The notes below the pieces were generated by a model that was given only the letters and a program-made list of their open reading frames with translations, did no database searches and had not been told where the DNA came from. A stretch of DNA of 25,826 nt from JAHECW01 sp964641415. Its GTDB lineage: Bacteria > Acidobacteriota > Thermoanaerobaculia > Thermoanaerobaculales > Sulfomarinibacteraceae. The DNA lies in assembly GCA_964641415.1 (NCBI GenBank), contig CAZXMW010000046.1, positions 1-25,826 of the forward strand, given 5' to 3'. The translations under genes were made by a program, and so were the position numbers. Below are positions 13,923 through 20,849 of this stretch, piece by piece; positions within the stretch are counted from its first letter, which is position 1; each line of letters starts with the position of its first letter.

Positions 13923-15656
13923 TCAACCGTCGAAGATCGGGATGCAGGCTGGCGCCTCCAGACTCAGATCCTGGTAGGCCCAACCGAAGTACCAGTCCCA
14001 TCCCTCGCCGCCGGGCGACCAGACTGTGATCGTGGCGGTCGATCGGTTCTTCGACCAGTCGGTGAGATCGCCGTCGGAGTTGGTGCCGTCCCAGTAGACG
14101 TAGCGCCCGGTGAGTGTGGTCTGGCCGAAGTTCCAGCCGACGGCCAGGGTCGCCTGGTTCCAACTCGACGCCGACGCCGTGGTCTCGGCGATGCGGGCGT
14201 CGTGGAAGTCCTGGTACTGCGGTGTTTCAGGGTTCCACGGGTTGTCATAGCGGTCCGACACCAGGGTCGAGCACGTACCGTCGATGAGCATGAAGGCATT
14301 CTCGACATCGCCGTAGCGGTACTGGGCGTCGAAGCGCAGGCCCTTCGCGGGCCGAATCCGGTAGCTCAGACCCAGGATGTTCTTGGTTGTCTTCTTCTCG
14401 CCGGGGAGCACCTGGTAGAACTCTCGATCGATGATCTCGTAGTTCCACAGCCCGCGCAGCGTCCCGCCCTTGCGGCCGAACCGGTAGCTCGCGTCGAGCC
14501 GTGACTGGAGACCGTCGCGGTTGAGCGCCGAGTATCGGAACTGGTCGAAGGTGTCGCCGTAGACCTGAGCGTAGGTCTGACCGGCGTGGGGTCCGGCCTG
14601 GCTGACCCGCTGAATGGGATCGACGTAGACCGTGTTGGTGTCGGTCTGGTAGACCTTGCCGCGCCAGCGCAGCCGGAGGTTGTTCTTGAACCGCTTGGTG
14701 GCGGTGGCGACGTAGCCCGAATAGTCCGCCTCGTTGCCGGTGCCGCGGTTCTCGGTGGTCGACCAGACGCTGTTGGCAGTGAAGGCGAAACCGTTCTTCG
14801 ACGCCCAGCGGAAGTCGAGCCGGGTCGTGTTCTTGTCGATTTCGGGCTTGAGGTCGGCGGGCACCGGCCCGACATCGTCGTCGTACTGCATCCGGTTGTC
14901 GAACACCGGCGCCTGCAGCTCGGGGTGGAGGTTGTTGTCGAACTCGGTGGTGATGGTGGGGTGGCCCTCGCGGAGCTGCCGGTCGGTGTAGCGGGCGCGG
15001 ATGACGCCGCTCTTCCATGCCACGGCGGCCTCGAGAGTTCCATCCGTGGTGGTCTGGTCGCGGCGGTGAGCCTCGCTCTTGACGTGGCAGGTGTCGCAGT
15101 GGCTGGTCGTGAACGCCTGGGTGTGGCCGTTGCGCTTCTGGTGTCGGACCTCGATCGCGAGGGTCAAGGGCCGAAAGCCCGGAAACTGGAGCTCGGTCCG
15201 GTCGCGGAACTCGGAGTAGTCGATCACGTACTCCTGATCCGGGTCGAAGTCGGTGTTCCAAACCACCTTGCCGTTGGTCGAGGTCGATTCGAGGTTGTGC
15301 ATCGGGTCGTGGCCGAACCGGTGGGGGAAGCGCTCGTACGTGTTGTGCGAGCGCACCATCCGCTTGACGTCGAAGTCGAGGATGCCGCTCTGTTCGTCTT
15401 CGGCCAGATACGTGAACTTGAAGTCGACGGCGCCCCAGTCCTGAAAGCTCGTGAGCTTGGCCTTGGCGGTCGGCCCGTCCTCGATGGTGAAGAACTCCGC
15501 CGCCTTGTCGGGCGAGTCACTGTCGTTGATGAAGAGACCGCCGACCTCGATGGCGCCGGTGGTCTCGTGATTGGAATCCTCGCCGTCATCGGCCGCAACC
15601 GCAAAGGGAAGGGCGGCGAGAAGCGCGGCCAGCACGAAACGACTGAGTGTTTTCAT
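13923..15656 (-). CDS. MtrB/PioB-type outer-membrane porin of an electron conduit (UGA-interrupted)
   Basis: 577 aa to the TGA at 13923-13925; reading through it gives 715 aa, the expected size of MtrB/PioB proteins, which wrap a decaheme cytochrome and carry electrons across the outer membrane. A Sec signal peptide (1-22) is followed by a periplasmic part and many amphipathic strands with aromatic girdles. Residues 187-191 are CDTCH, a c-type heme motif that is unusual for a porin. Cys571 lies seven residues before the UGA. The start at 15656 has a perfect AAGGAGGAA; the frame extends further left but only as a shadow of the cytochrome gene. The cytochrome gene is 14 bases upstream. Confidence 0.85.
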   Translation of the reverse strand: MKTLSRFVLAALLAALPFAVAADDGEDSNHETTGAIEVGGLFINDSDSPDKAAEFFTIEDGPTAKAKLTSFQDWGAVDFKFTYLAEDEQSGILDFDVKRMVRSHNTYERFPHRFGHDPMHNLESTSTNGKVVWNTDFDPDQEYVIDYSEFRDRTELQFPGFRPLTLAIEVRHQKRNGHTQAFTTSHCDTCHVKSEAHRRDQTTTDGTLEAAVAWKSGVIRARYTDRQLREGHPTITTEFDNNLHPELQAPVFDNRMQYDDDVGPVPADLKPEIDKNTTRLDFRWASKNGFAFTANSVWSTTENRGTGNEADYSGYVATATKRFKNNLRLRWRGKVYQTDTNTVYVDPIQRVSQAGPHAGQTYAQVYGDTFDQFRYSALNRDGLQSRLDASYRFGRKGGTLRGLWNYEIIDREFYQVLPGEKKTTKNILGLSYRIRPAKGLRFDAQYRYGDVENAFMLIDGTCSTLVSDRYDNPWNPETPQYQDFHDARIAETTASASSWNQATLAVGWNFGQTTLTGRYVYWDGTNSDGDLTDWSKNRSTATITVWSPGGEGWDWYFGWAYQDLSLEAPACIPIFDG

Positions 15657-15670
15657 GCGTTCCTCCTTCC

Positions 15671-16603
15671 TCACCGCACCATGCCGAAGCCGGCGCCGGT
15701 CAGCGTCTGCGACGGCAGGTCCGTACCGTGGATCTGCGAGTGGCACTGGCTGCACTTGGTGGTGAACGACACGTTCATTCCGTACACGCCGTGCGGGTTC
15801 TCACGCTCGAAACCGCCGACCTCGACGTGCTCCTCCTCGGGGCTGATGAGCCCGGCGTGGAAGTGGAACTCGTGGCACTGCAGGCAGAGCATGGGGTCGT
15901 TGGCCGTCAGCAGATGGTCGGCCACCGCGCCGTGCGGCTGGTGGCACAGGCTGCACGACTCCTGGACCGGCTCGTGCTCGAAGATGAACGGCCCTTCCTT
16001 GGACTGGTGGCAGGTGTAGCAGAGGTCGTTGAGCCGCATGTGGCCGGCGACCAGCATGCTCTCGGCCGACGAGTGCGGGTTGTGGCAGCTGCTGCAGTCC
16101 ATCTTGCCCTCGGGCACCGGGTGGTGGTTGGGCAGCTGGAACTGGGCGTAGACGTCCTGATGGCAGTTGACGCACGAAGCGAGCGGTTGAACCGACGCGT
16201 CGTGCGGATTGTGGCACTCGCCGCAGGCGATGTTCTCCATCGCGTGGGTCGATGCCTCCCACTCGCCGACACCGCTGCCGTCGAGGAAGGCGCCCGAGCT
16301 GCCGCGGCTGCCGTGGCAGTCGACGCAGACCGCGACGTCGTCGTCGGTCCAGTCGGCGAAGGTGCGGATGAGCGCGGCGTCGCCTTCTTCCATGTGCGCG
16401 GCGCCGTCGCCGTGGCAGCCTTCGCAGCCCACTTGGCGGCCGCCGACCTCGAAGGGTTGAATCCGCATGTGGATCTGATGGGTCATGTCCGCCGCGACCT
16501 CGTCGTGACAGTCCGCGCAACTCATGCCGTTGTCCGCCAGGGCCGGGACGGCGAGCGCGCAGGCAGCCGCGAGGGTCGCCAGCACGAACCTCCTCTGGTA
16601 CAT
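15671..16603 (-). CDS. Periplasmic decaheme c-type cytochrome, MtrA/PioA/DmsE type
   Basis: A 310-aa protein with a Sec signal peptide (1-24) and ten CxxCH motifs at residues 29, 60, 93, 127, 144, 170, 195, 217, 240 and 284. The spacing, with recurrent CH-N/Q-PH sequences, fits the MtrA/PioA/DmsE family, which sits partly inside the MtrB-type porin and moves electrons between periplasm and cell surface. AAGGAGG precedes the ATG at 16603; the frame upstream of that is unlikely to be translated. The porin gene follows in the same direction. No surface cytochrome (MtrC/OmcA-like) or inner-membrane quinol oxidase is in the window, so the direction of electron flow cannot be told. Confidence 0.93.
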   Translation of the reverse strand: MYQRRFVLATLAAACALAVPALADNGMSCADCHDEVAADMTHQIHMRIQPFEVGGRQVGCEGCHGDGAAHMEEGDAALIRTFADWTDDDVAVCVDCHGSRGSSGAFLDGSGVGEWEASTHAMENIACGECHNPHDASVQPLASCVNCHQDVYAQFQLPNHHPVPEGKMDCSSCHNPHSSAESMLVAGHMRLNDLCYTCHQSKEGPFIFEHEPVQESCSLCHQPHGAVADHLLTANDPMLCLQCHEFHFHAGLISPEEEHVEVGGFERENPHGVYGMNVSFTTKCSQCHSQIHGTDLPSQTLTGAGFGMVR

Positions 16604-17002
16604 CACAGACCTCCTTGCCAGGGGATACAGACAGCTGACCGAACCGGGACCGGTCCGGTCAATGGAATCTCGGTTGTGTTCGCAAGCGAGCCGGGGTGTG
16701 CCGGGACCGTCCCGCCGGGACGGTGGACACAGGCTCAACGATCGGGTGGACAGATCCGGTGGTTCAGATCCCTCAAGCTCACGGCTCGACGCTATCGTTC
16801 TCAACTTTCATTGTCAAGCGTATGTCACTTTGGTTATTTAAAGGTTCGTTCAAATGTGCAAATAAATAGACATAAAGAACCTCCAGTCAGATACTCAAGA
16901 TCCTCCTGAGGTCGGAATTCATCGCGATTGGAGAAGAAGGCAGGACGAAAACTAGAGAAGCTGTCTCAAAAACGAGACGACCGGCCCCGGCGGATCATGA
17001 GT
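16604..17002. other. Gene-free region with an AT-rich island
   Basis: About 400 bases without a convincing gene. The part 16790-16990 is far richer in A and T than its surroundings. Besides the predicted cytochrome promoter and its leader, it holds a small hairpin (16963-16967 with 16974-16978, loop AAAAAC) just past the end of the DUF2752 gene. I see no RNA gene in it. Confidence 0.6.
16789..16817 (-). promoter_or_regulatory. Predicted sigma70-type promoter of the cytochrome/porin operon
   Basis: On the minus strand, TTGACA (complement of 16812-16817, a perfect -35) is followed after 17 bases by TAGCGT (complement of 16789-16794). Transcription would start near 16782, leaving a leader of about 180 bases. 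The leader contains a 9-bp inverted repeat (16706-16714 with 16716-16724). Confidence 0.5.
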
Positions 17003-17410
17003 TCAACCGGTCACGATCACGTAGATCCAGTTGGCCACCGCCAGAAGCGCCAGCGACCACGCCATGTGCCGCGGTCGAGGCCATGGCAGCTTCGGCAGCC
17101 GGCTGGACACCAGCAACCAGGGCAATGCCAGAGCGCCGCCGACGACAAATACGATCCCCACCGCTGCGGCGAGCGGGTTGACCGAGAAGGCTGTGGCGAG
17201 GTCGAGGTCGAGCAGCGCGAGAGCGGTGCGCGTGGTGCCGCAGGTCGGGCATGGGATGCCGGTCAGGGACCGGAAGGTGCACGGCCGCAGCCATGAGGCA
17301 ACGACGACCCAGATCGGCCGGAGCACGATTGCCGACGCCGCGGCGGCGAACCAGAGCCCGGCGATCTGGCGCTCTTCGCGCGTCGCGGGTCGGAGGCGAG
17401 GGGCAATCAT
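17003..17410 (-). CDS. DUF2752 membrane protein
   Basis: A 135-aa protein with the DUF2752 signature: CPTCGTTRTALALLDLDLATAF-type core, with CPxCGxTR at about residues 58-65 and a following NPLAA (~82-86). Three or four membrane segments are visible (~18-40, ~85-105, ~117-133). The family has no assigned role; the paired cysteines suggest redox or metal binding. Start 17410 (Met-Ile-Ala-Pro) is chosen because longer frames are the shadow of the upstream gene; its ribosome binding site is weak. It lies 31 bases after the YIP1-type gene and probably shares its transcript. Confidence 0.8.
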   Translation of the reverse strand: MIAPRLRPATREERQIAGLWFAAAASAIVLRPIWVVVASWLRPCTFRSLTGIPCPTCGTTRTALALLDLDLATAFSVNPLAAAVGIVFVVGGALALPWLLVSSRLPKLPWPRPRHMAWSLALLAVANWIYVIVTG

Positions 17411-17441
17411 CCGACGCCTTGTGGTTGTCGCGATCTCGGCG

Positions 17442-18113
17442 TCATTGCGATGCGGCAATGCCCGCCAGACCGCCGACGACGAGGGCGAAGAAGATCCCGG
17501 CCGAGCAGCACAGCACAACCGGCAGCAGCACGGCGACGAGCGCCCTGCCCTGGCTCGTCCGATGCGCGGTGGAAAATCCGATGACGTAGAGCACCACGGT
17601 CCAGATCAGCGCGATGATCCCGCCGCAGAACGGGATGATCCCTGCGAGCTGGGCGGTCTGCGTGTAGCAGACCACTCGTACCGTGGCCTCGAAACCGCCC
17701 TCGGCAGCGCCGAGGATCATCAGCATCAGGTGAAGCACCGCGGCGGCAATGAAGATGCCGATGATGACGAACAGCGGTGCGAGCACGACCATCAGGATGC
17801 CCCAGCCGACGGTCAGTCCGTAGGCGGCGCCCACGCCCGCAAGGTCCTGTGTCGACTCCATGAACGGCAGCCACATTCCCTGGAGCAGGACGTTCCAGAA
17901 GACCGCGGCGGCGATGCTGACCCAGCCGATGAGGATGGCGTAGAGCAGCGGTCGGCCCATTCCGCCCACAACCGGCATCCGGCGAAAGGCGTCGCCCGGG
18001 CTCGCGGCGAGCAGCTTGATGGTTCGCAGCAGGGCGTCGAAGACGCTGATGCTGCGGTCCTCCCACGGGATCGTGGGCGTTGGGTCGAACGTTTCAGGCG
18101 GCTGGTGATCCAT
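17442..18113 (-). CDS. YIP1-family membrane protein
   Basis: A 223-aa protein with a soluble N-terminal ~30 residues (PTIPWEDR..), then about five membrane helices. The long amphipathic helix VFDALLRTIKLLAASPGDAFRRMP, the G...PL..A...G helix after it, and the central VRVVCYTQTAQLAGIIPFCGG match the bacterial YIP1 domain, where the Y...... P.....G loop is typical. The role in bacteria is unknown. GGAGGAA precedes the ATG. It lies between the unnamed proline-tailed protein and DUF2752, all on the same strand. Confidence 0.8.
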   Translation of the reverse strand: MDHQPPETFDPTPTIPWEDRSISVFDALLRTIKLLAASPGDAFRRMPVVGGMGRPLLYAILIGWVSIAAAVFWNVLLQGMWLPFMESTQDLAGVGAAYGLTVGWGILMVVLAPLFVIIGIFIAAAVLHLMLMILGAAEGGFEATVRVVCYTQTAQLAGIIPFCGGIIALIWTVVLYVIGFSTAHRTSQGRALVAVLLPVVLCCSAGIFFALVVGGLAGIAASQ

Positions 18114-18128
18114 GCCGTTCCTCCCTCA

Positions 18129-18701
18129 TCAACCGGACGGGTCGACCGGCGGCGGTGGTGGCGGCGCCGTCACGGGTGTCGGCGGAGCCGGCTCGGTCGA
18201 CCAGCCTCCGGTGCTTGACGGCGGCGGGGTCACCTTGAACACCGAGCCGCCGATCAGACCGCCGAGCCCGGCCAGGGCGACGCCGAGCACGATCCAGATC
18301 AGCGCGAAGATCAGGATGAACAGCATGGGCCCGACTGACTCGAAGACCCGGACCGCCTGCTCGGCGGCCGCGGGATCGCTGATCATGGGGTTGGCCTCGA
18401 TGGCCTCGCGCATGGCCTCGGTGTCGAGGCCACCGGTGGCGAGCGAGATCGCCGAGTTGACCATCGACCCGACGACGCCGAAGACGGCGCCGGTGAGCAG
18501 CCCCAACACCCCGCCTCTGCCGCCGTCGAACGGGCTGCCGACTGCCGAGCAGGTCCTGGAGTAAAGGTATGCGGCGAGGAATCCGGCAGCCGCAGCCCAC
18601 AGGCAGCACGCGCAGTTGGCGATCGGCAGACCGCTGATGAAACCGAGTGCGCCGCCGGCGATGAGCGCGGGCATCATCATGGATGGAGCCTGGTGATTCA
18701 T
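18129..18701 (-). CDS. Small multi-pass membrane protein with proline-rich tail
   Basis: A 190-aa protein, unnamed. It begins with GGALGFISGLPIANCACCLWAAAAGFLAAYLY, a membrane hairpin with three Cys near residues 30-33, then a Gly-rich helix pair (~64-90), an acidic loop (~93-118) and another helix pair (~124-152). The last ~35 residues are Pro/Thr/Ser-rich, ending PPPPPPVDPSG. The first part resembles small bacterial proteins of the DUF5518/DUF4199-like kind, but I would not assign one. GGGAGGAGAG precedes the ATG. The YIP1-type gene starts 15 bases past its stop. Confidence 0.7.
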   Translation of the reverse strand: MNHQAPSMMMPALIAGGALGFISGLPIANCACCLWAAAAGFLAAYLYSRTCSAVGSPFDGGRGGVLGLLTGAVFGVVGSMVNSAISLATGGLDTEAMREAIEANPMISDPAAAEQAVRVFESVGPMLFILIFALIWIVLGVALAGLGGLIGGSVFKVTPPPSSTGGWSTEPAPPTPVTAPPPPPPVDPSG

Positions 18702-18726
18702 GCTCTCTCCTCCCTGGGTTCGCGTC

Positions 18727-19203
18727 TCATTCTACGTCATCGCGCGGTCTGAAGCTGACGACGTCCGCCAGCGCGTCCGAGACAAAGAACCCGAGCAACA
18801 CTCCCGGCGCCGCGGCGAAGGCGAAACGCGGCCAGTTCGCCATCGTCGGCCCGCCGAGAAAACCGAGAACGAAATCCACCACCGACGGCGCCGCGGCCGC
18901 CGCCAGCCAGAGCAGCGAGGGTCGCGCGCTGCGGCCCGCCGCCAGGCACCACGCCAGCCCGAGCCAGCCACCGACCCAGAGACCCGTGCACCGGGCGCAC
19001 AGCGGCAGCGGGCCGTGGCCGAGGTCGAGGCAGCGGTCGGCAATCTGGTGGCAGGTCGGAGCCAACACCAGCCGTGCCCAGGTCGCGGGTCGGAGCCCGA
19101 GCTCCTCGGCCGCCGGCACGGCGACGACCACCGTCACGAAAAGGGTCGCGGCAATCGTGACGGCGCCGACCGCCAGCCGGGCCTCGGGGGCCAGACGCCT
19201 CAT
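18727..19203 (-). CDS. DUF2085 membrane protein
   Basis: A 158-aa protein with the DUF2085 signature: CHQIADRCLDLG at about residues 50-61 and PLCARCTGLWVGGWLG at about 66-81. The CHQ...CARCTG pattern may bind a metal. Four membrane segments are visible (~10-30, ~72-90, ~97-115, ~130-150). The family's role is unknown. The ATG at 19203 overlaps the dinB stop by 4 bases (ATGA), so the two are co-translated. The DUF2085 and DUF2752 genes, two Cys-motif membrane families, are both in this cluster. Confidence 0.82.
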   Translation of the reverse strand: MRRLAPEARLAVGAVTIAATLFVTVVVAVPAAEELGLRPATWARLVLAPTCHQIADRCLDLGHGPLPLCARCTGLWVGGWLGLAWCLAAGRSARPSLLWLAAAAAPSVVDFVLGFLGGPTMANWPRFAFAAAPGVLLGFFVSDALADVVSFRPRDDVE

Positions 19204-20306
19204 GGATCGACCGCGGCGGAGGCGTCCTCGGCTGCGAACAGTGCGAGTTGCTCGACGCCGCCCGCCACCAGGTTCGACGCGCCGACCCCGAGCAGCCGAA
19301 CCGAGCGGGTGAAGGCCTCGGTTGCGCGGACGAGATCGCGAGCGCACGCCGAAATGGTCTCCTCGTCGGCGGTGGGAACCGGAAGGGTGTGCGACCGCGT
19401 GACGGTGGTGAAGTCGGGGTACCTGGCCTTGACGGTCACGGTGCACGCCGAGAGCGATCGAGACCGCAGCCCCTCGGCGACCTCGATCGCCATGGCGTCC
19501 AAAATCTGGTGAATGGCCTCCCGATCGGCGATGTCCTCGTCGAAGGTGTGCTCGGTGCTCAGGCTCTTGCGCACCCGTTTGACCCGGACCTCGCGGATGT
19601 CGATGCCCCTGGCGTACGCGTGCAGCGTCCGCCCCCAGTGTCCGAATCGGTCGATCAGCCGGTCGAGGGACAGCTTCCGCAGATCGGCCACGGTCGCGAC
19701 TCCGAGTTCATGGAGCGCACGCTCACCGGCAGGGCCGACGCCGTGCAGCCGCCGCACCGGGAGCGGCGCGAGGAACGCTTCGACCTGCAACGGTTTGACG
19801 ACGGTGAGGCCGTCGGGCTTGTCGTGGTCCGAGGCGATCTTGGCGACGAGCTTGTTGGGTCCGACCCCGACCGACACCGCGAGACCTCGGTCGTCGCGTA
19901 CCCGGCGTCGGATCTCGTGGGCGATGGCCGTGGCGCTGTCAAACTCGCCGAGGTGCTCGGTGACGTCGAGGTAGGCCTCGTCGAGGGACAGCGGCTGGAT
20001 CGCCGGCGTGAACAGCGTGTAGATGTCGAAGATCGCCCGGGACTCGATGCGGTAACGGCTGAAATCGGGTTTGAGAAACACCGTGTCCGGGCAGAGCCGG
20101 CGCGCTTGGGCCGCCGGCATCGCCGAGTGGATGCCGGAGCGCCGGGCTTCGTAGGACGCCGCCGCGACCACGCCGCGGCCGTTCGGATTGCCGCCGACCA
20201 CCACCGGCTTGCCACGAAGCGACGGGTCATCGCGCATGTGGACAGCGGCGTAGAAACAGTCCATGTCGCAGTGCAGGATCCGGCGGATGCCCTTCCAGGG
20301 AGTCAT
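19200..20306 (-). CDS. dinB: DNA polymerase IV (Y-family)
   Basis: A 368-aa translesion polymerase. Catalytic acids lie in HCDMDCFYAAV (12-22) and SLDEAYLDVTEH (~107-118); GVGPNKLVAKIASDHDKPDG (~140-160) is the finger/palm signature, followed by the HhH region (LHGVGPAGERAL) and the little-finger domain. Near the C-terminus EQLALF matches the QLxLF beta-clamp binding motif. Met20306 is chosen because the conserved domain starts 10 residues later; on the minus strand a TAGAAT box ends 7 bases before it (complement of 20314-20319). No clear LexA-type operator is seen. Confidence 0.95.
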   Translation of the reverse strand: MTPWKGIRRILHCDMDCFYAAVHMRDDPSLRGKPVVVGGNPNGRGVVAAASYEARRSGIHSAMPAAQARRLCPDTVFLKPDFSRYRIESRAIFDIYTLFTPAIQPLSLDEAYLDVTEHLGEFDSATAIAHEIRRRVRDDRGLAVSVGVGPNKLVAKIASDHDKPDGLTVVKPLQVEAFLAPLPVRRLHGVGPAGERALHELGVATVADLRKLSLDRLIDRFGHWGRTLHAYARGIDIREVRVKRVRKSLSTEHTFDEDIADREAIHQILDAMAIEVAEGLRSRSLSACTVTVKARYPDFTTVTRSHTLPVPTADEETISACARDLVRATEAFTRSVRLLGVGASNLVAGGVEQLALFAAEDASAAVDP

Positions 20307-20313
20307 GGCCGGT

Positions 20314-20319
20314 ATTCTA
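20314..20319 (-). promoter_or_regulatory. -10 box TAGAAT placed for a leaderless dinB mRNA
   Basis: On the minus strand TAGAAT ends 7 bases before the dinB ATG, with no Shine-Dalgarno in between. Upstream there is no good -35. Confidence 0.45.
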
Positions 20320-20613
20320 CCTCCCGCGCCTGTCACGGCGGAGCCGAAGGCGGAGCCGTTTCCGAGTCCGCGCACGTGCCCGATGACCGCGCCGACGAGC
20401 AGGGACACTGGCGGCAGCGAACAGCGTCAGCAAAAGCCGACGGCATCCCCCCGACTCCAGACCTCCTGACATCAGGGGAGACATACCAAACTCTCCGGCA
20501 AGACTCATGCCCGCGCGGGAACCGCTGGGGGGACACGATGGTCATCCCCGGAGCCCAAAAAATGTCTCATCCAAGCGTAACACCTGCGCGGACCTAAGTG
20601 TCGTGGAATTCGT

Positions 20614-20625
20614 GTTTACGTAAAC
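20614..20625. promoter_or_regulatory. 12-bp perfect palindrome GTTTACGTAAAC
   Basis: A perfect AT-rich palindrome in an otherwise GC-rich region, of a size and symmetry usual for a dimeric repressor site. It ends one base before the ATG at 20627. Its binder is unknown. Confidence 0.4.
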
Positions 20626-20626
20626 C

Positions 20627-20842
20627 ATGTCAGGAGATCTGGACTCGCCGAAAGCCGGCCCACTGCAGCATTCATACCCAAGATGAGCGATTCTGCTGGA
20701 TGAGATGTGCCAAGATCCTGATCCGCTGGTGGTTGCGAAACACGGAGGCATCCCCGTTGCTATGTCGAGGTTTTTTGCAGCCATCCAGAGCGCAGGAGCT
20801 TGGTGCAGATCGCCAGTGAGAATCGCGCAACGTAGGTCATAA
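20627..20842 (+). pseudogene. Possible remnant reading frame with an internal TGA
   Basis: From ATG 20627 the frame runs 19 codons to TGA (20684-20686), then stays open for 51 more codons to TAA at 20840-20842. The later part reads protein-like (LLDEMCQDPDPLVVAKHGG, then PVAMSRFFAAIQ), but I do not recognise it. It may be a decayed gene or chance. No ribosome binding site is clear. Confidence 0.2.
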
Positions 20843-20843
20843 T
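20838..20843 (+). promoter_or_regulatory. -10-like box CATAAT placed for a leaderless fetA mRNA
   Basis: CATAAT ends exactly 6 bases before the ATG at 20850, with no Shine-Dalgarno between. It fits the same spacing as at 3525, 10474 and 11050. Confidence 0.45.
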
Positions 20844-20849
20844 TGACCA

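Larger units (their letters stand above)
20307..20849. other. Gene-free region between dinB and fetA
   Basis: About 540 bases with no convincing gene and lower GC than its neighbours. It contains the dinB and fetA -10 boxes, a perfect 12-bp palindrome at 20614-20625 and a possible broken reading frame (20627-20842). Short open frames on either strand have unlike-gene composition and no ribosome binding sites. Confidence 0.55.

Noticed and set aside
13860..13925. A convincing bacterial SECIS hairpin after the UGA
   Set aside because: Only a short, bulged stem (GGCACC with GGUGGCC) very near the UGA is visible. I keep selenocysteine as one of several readings, not as a feature.
14586..16909. 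Plus-strand open frames of over 400 codons opposite the porin and cytochrome genes
   Set aside because: They mirror the codon pattern of the real minus-strand genes, which have signal peptides, ten heme motifs and strong ribosome binding sites; the plus frames show no motif.
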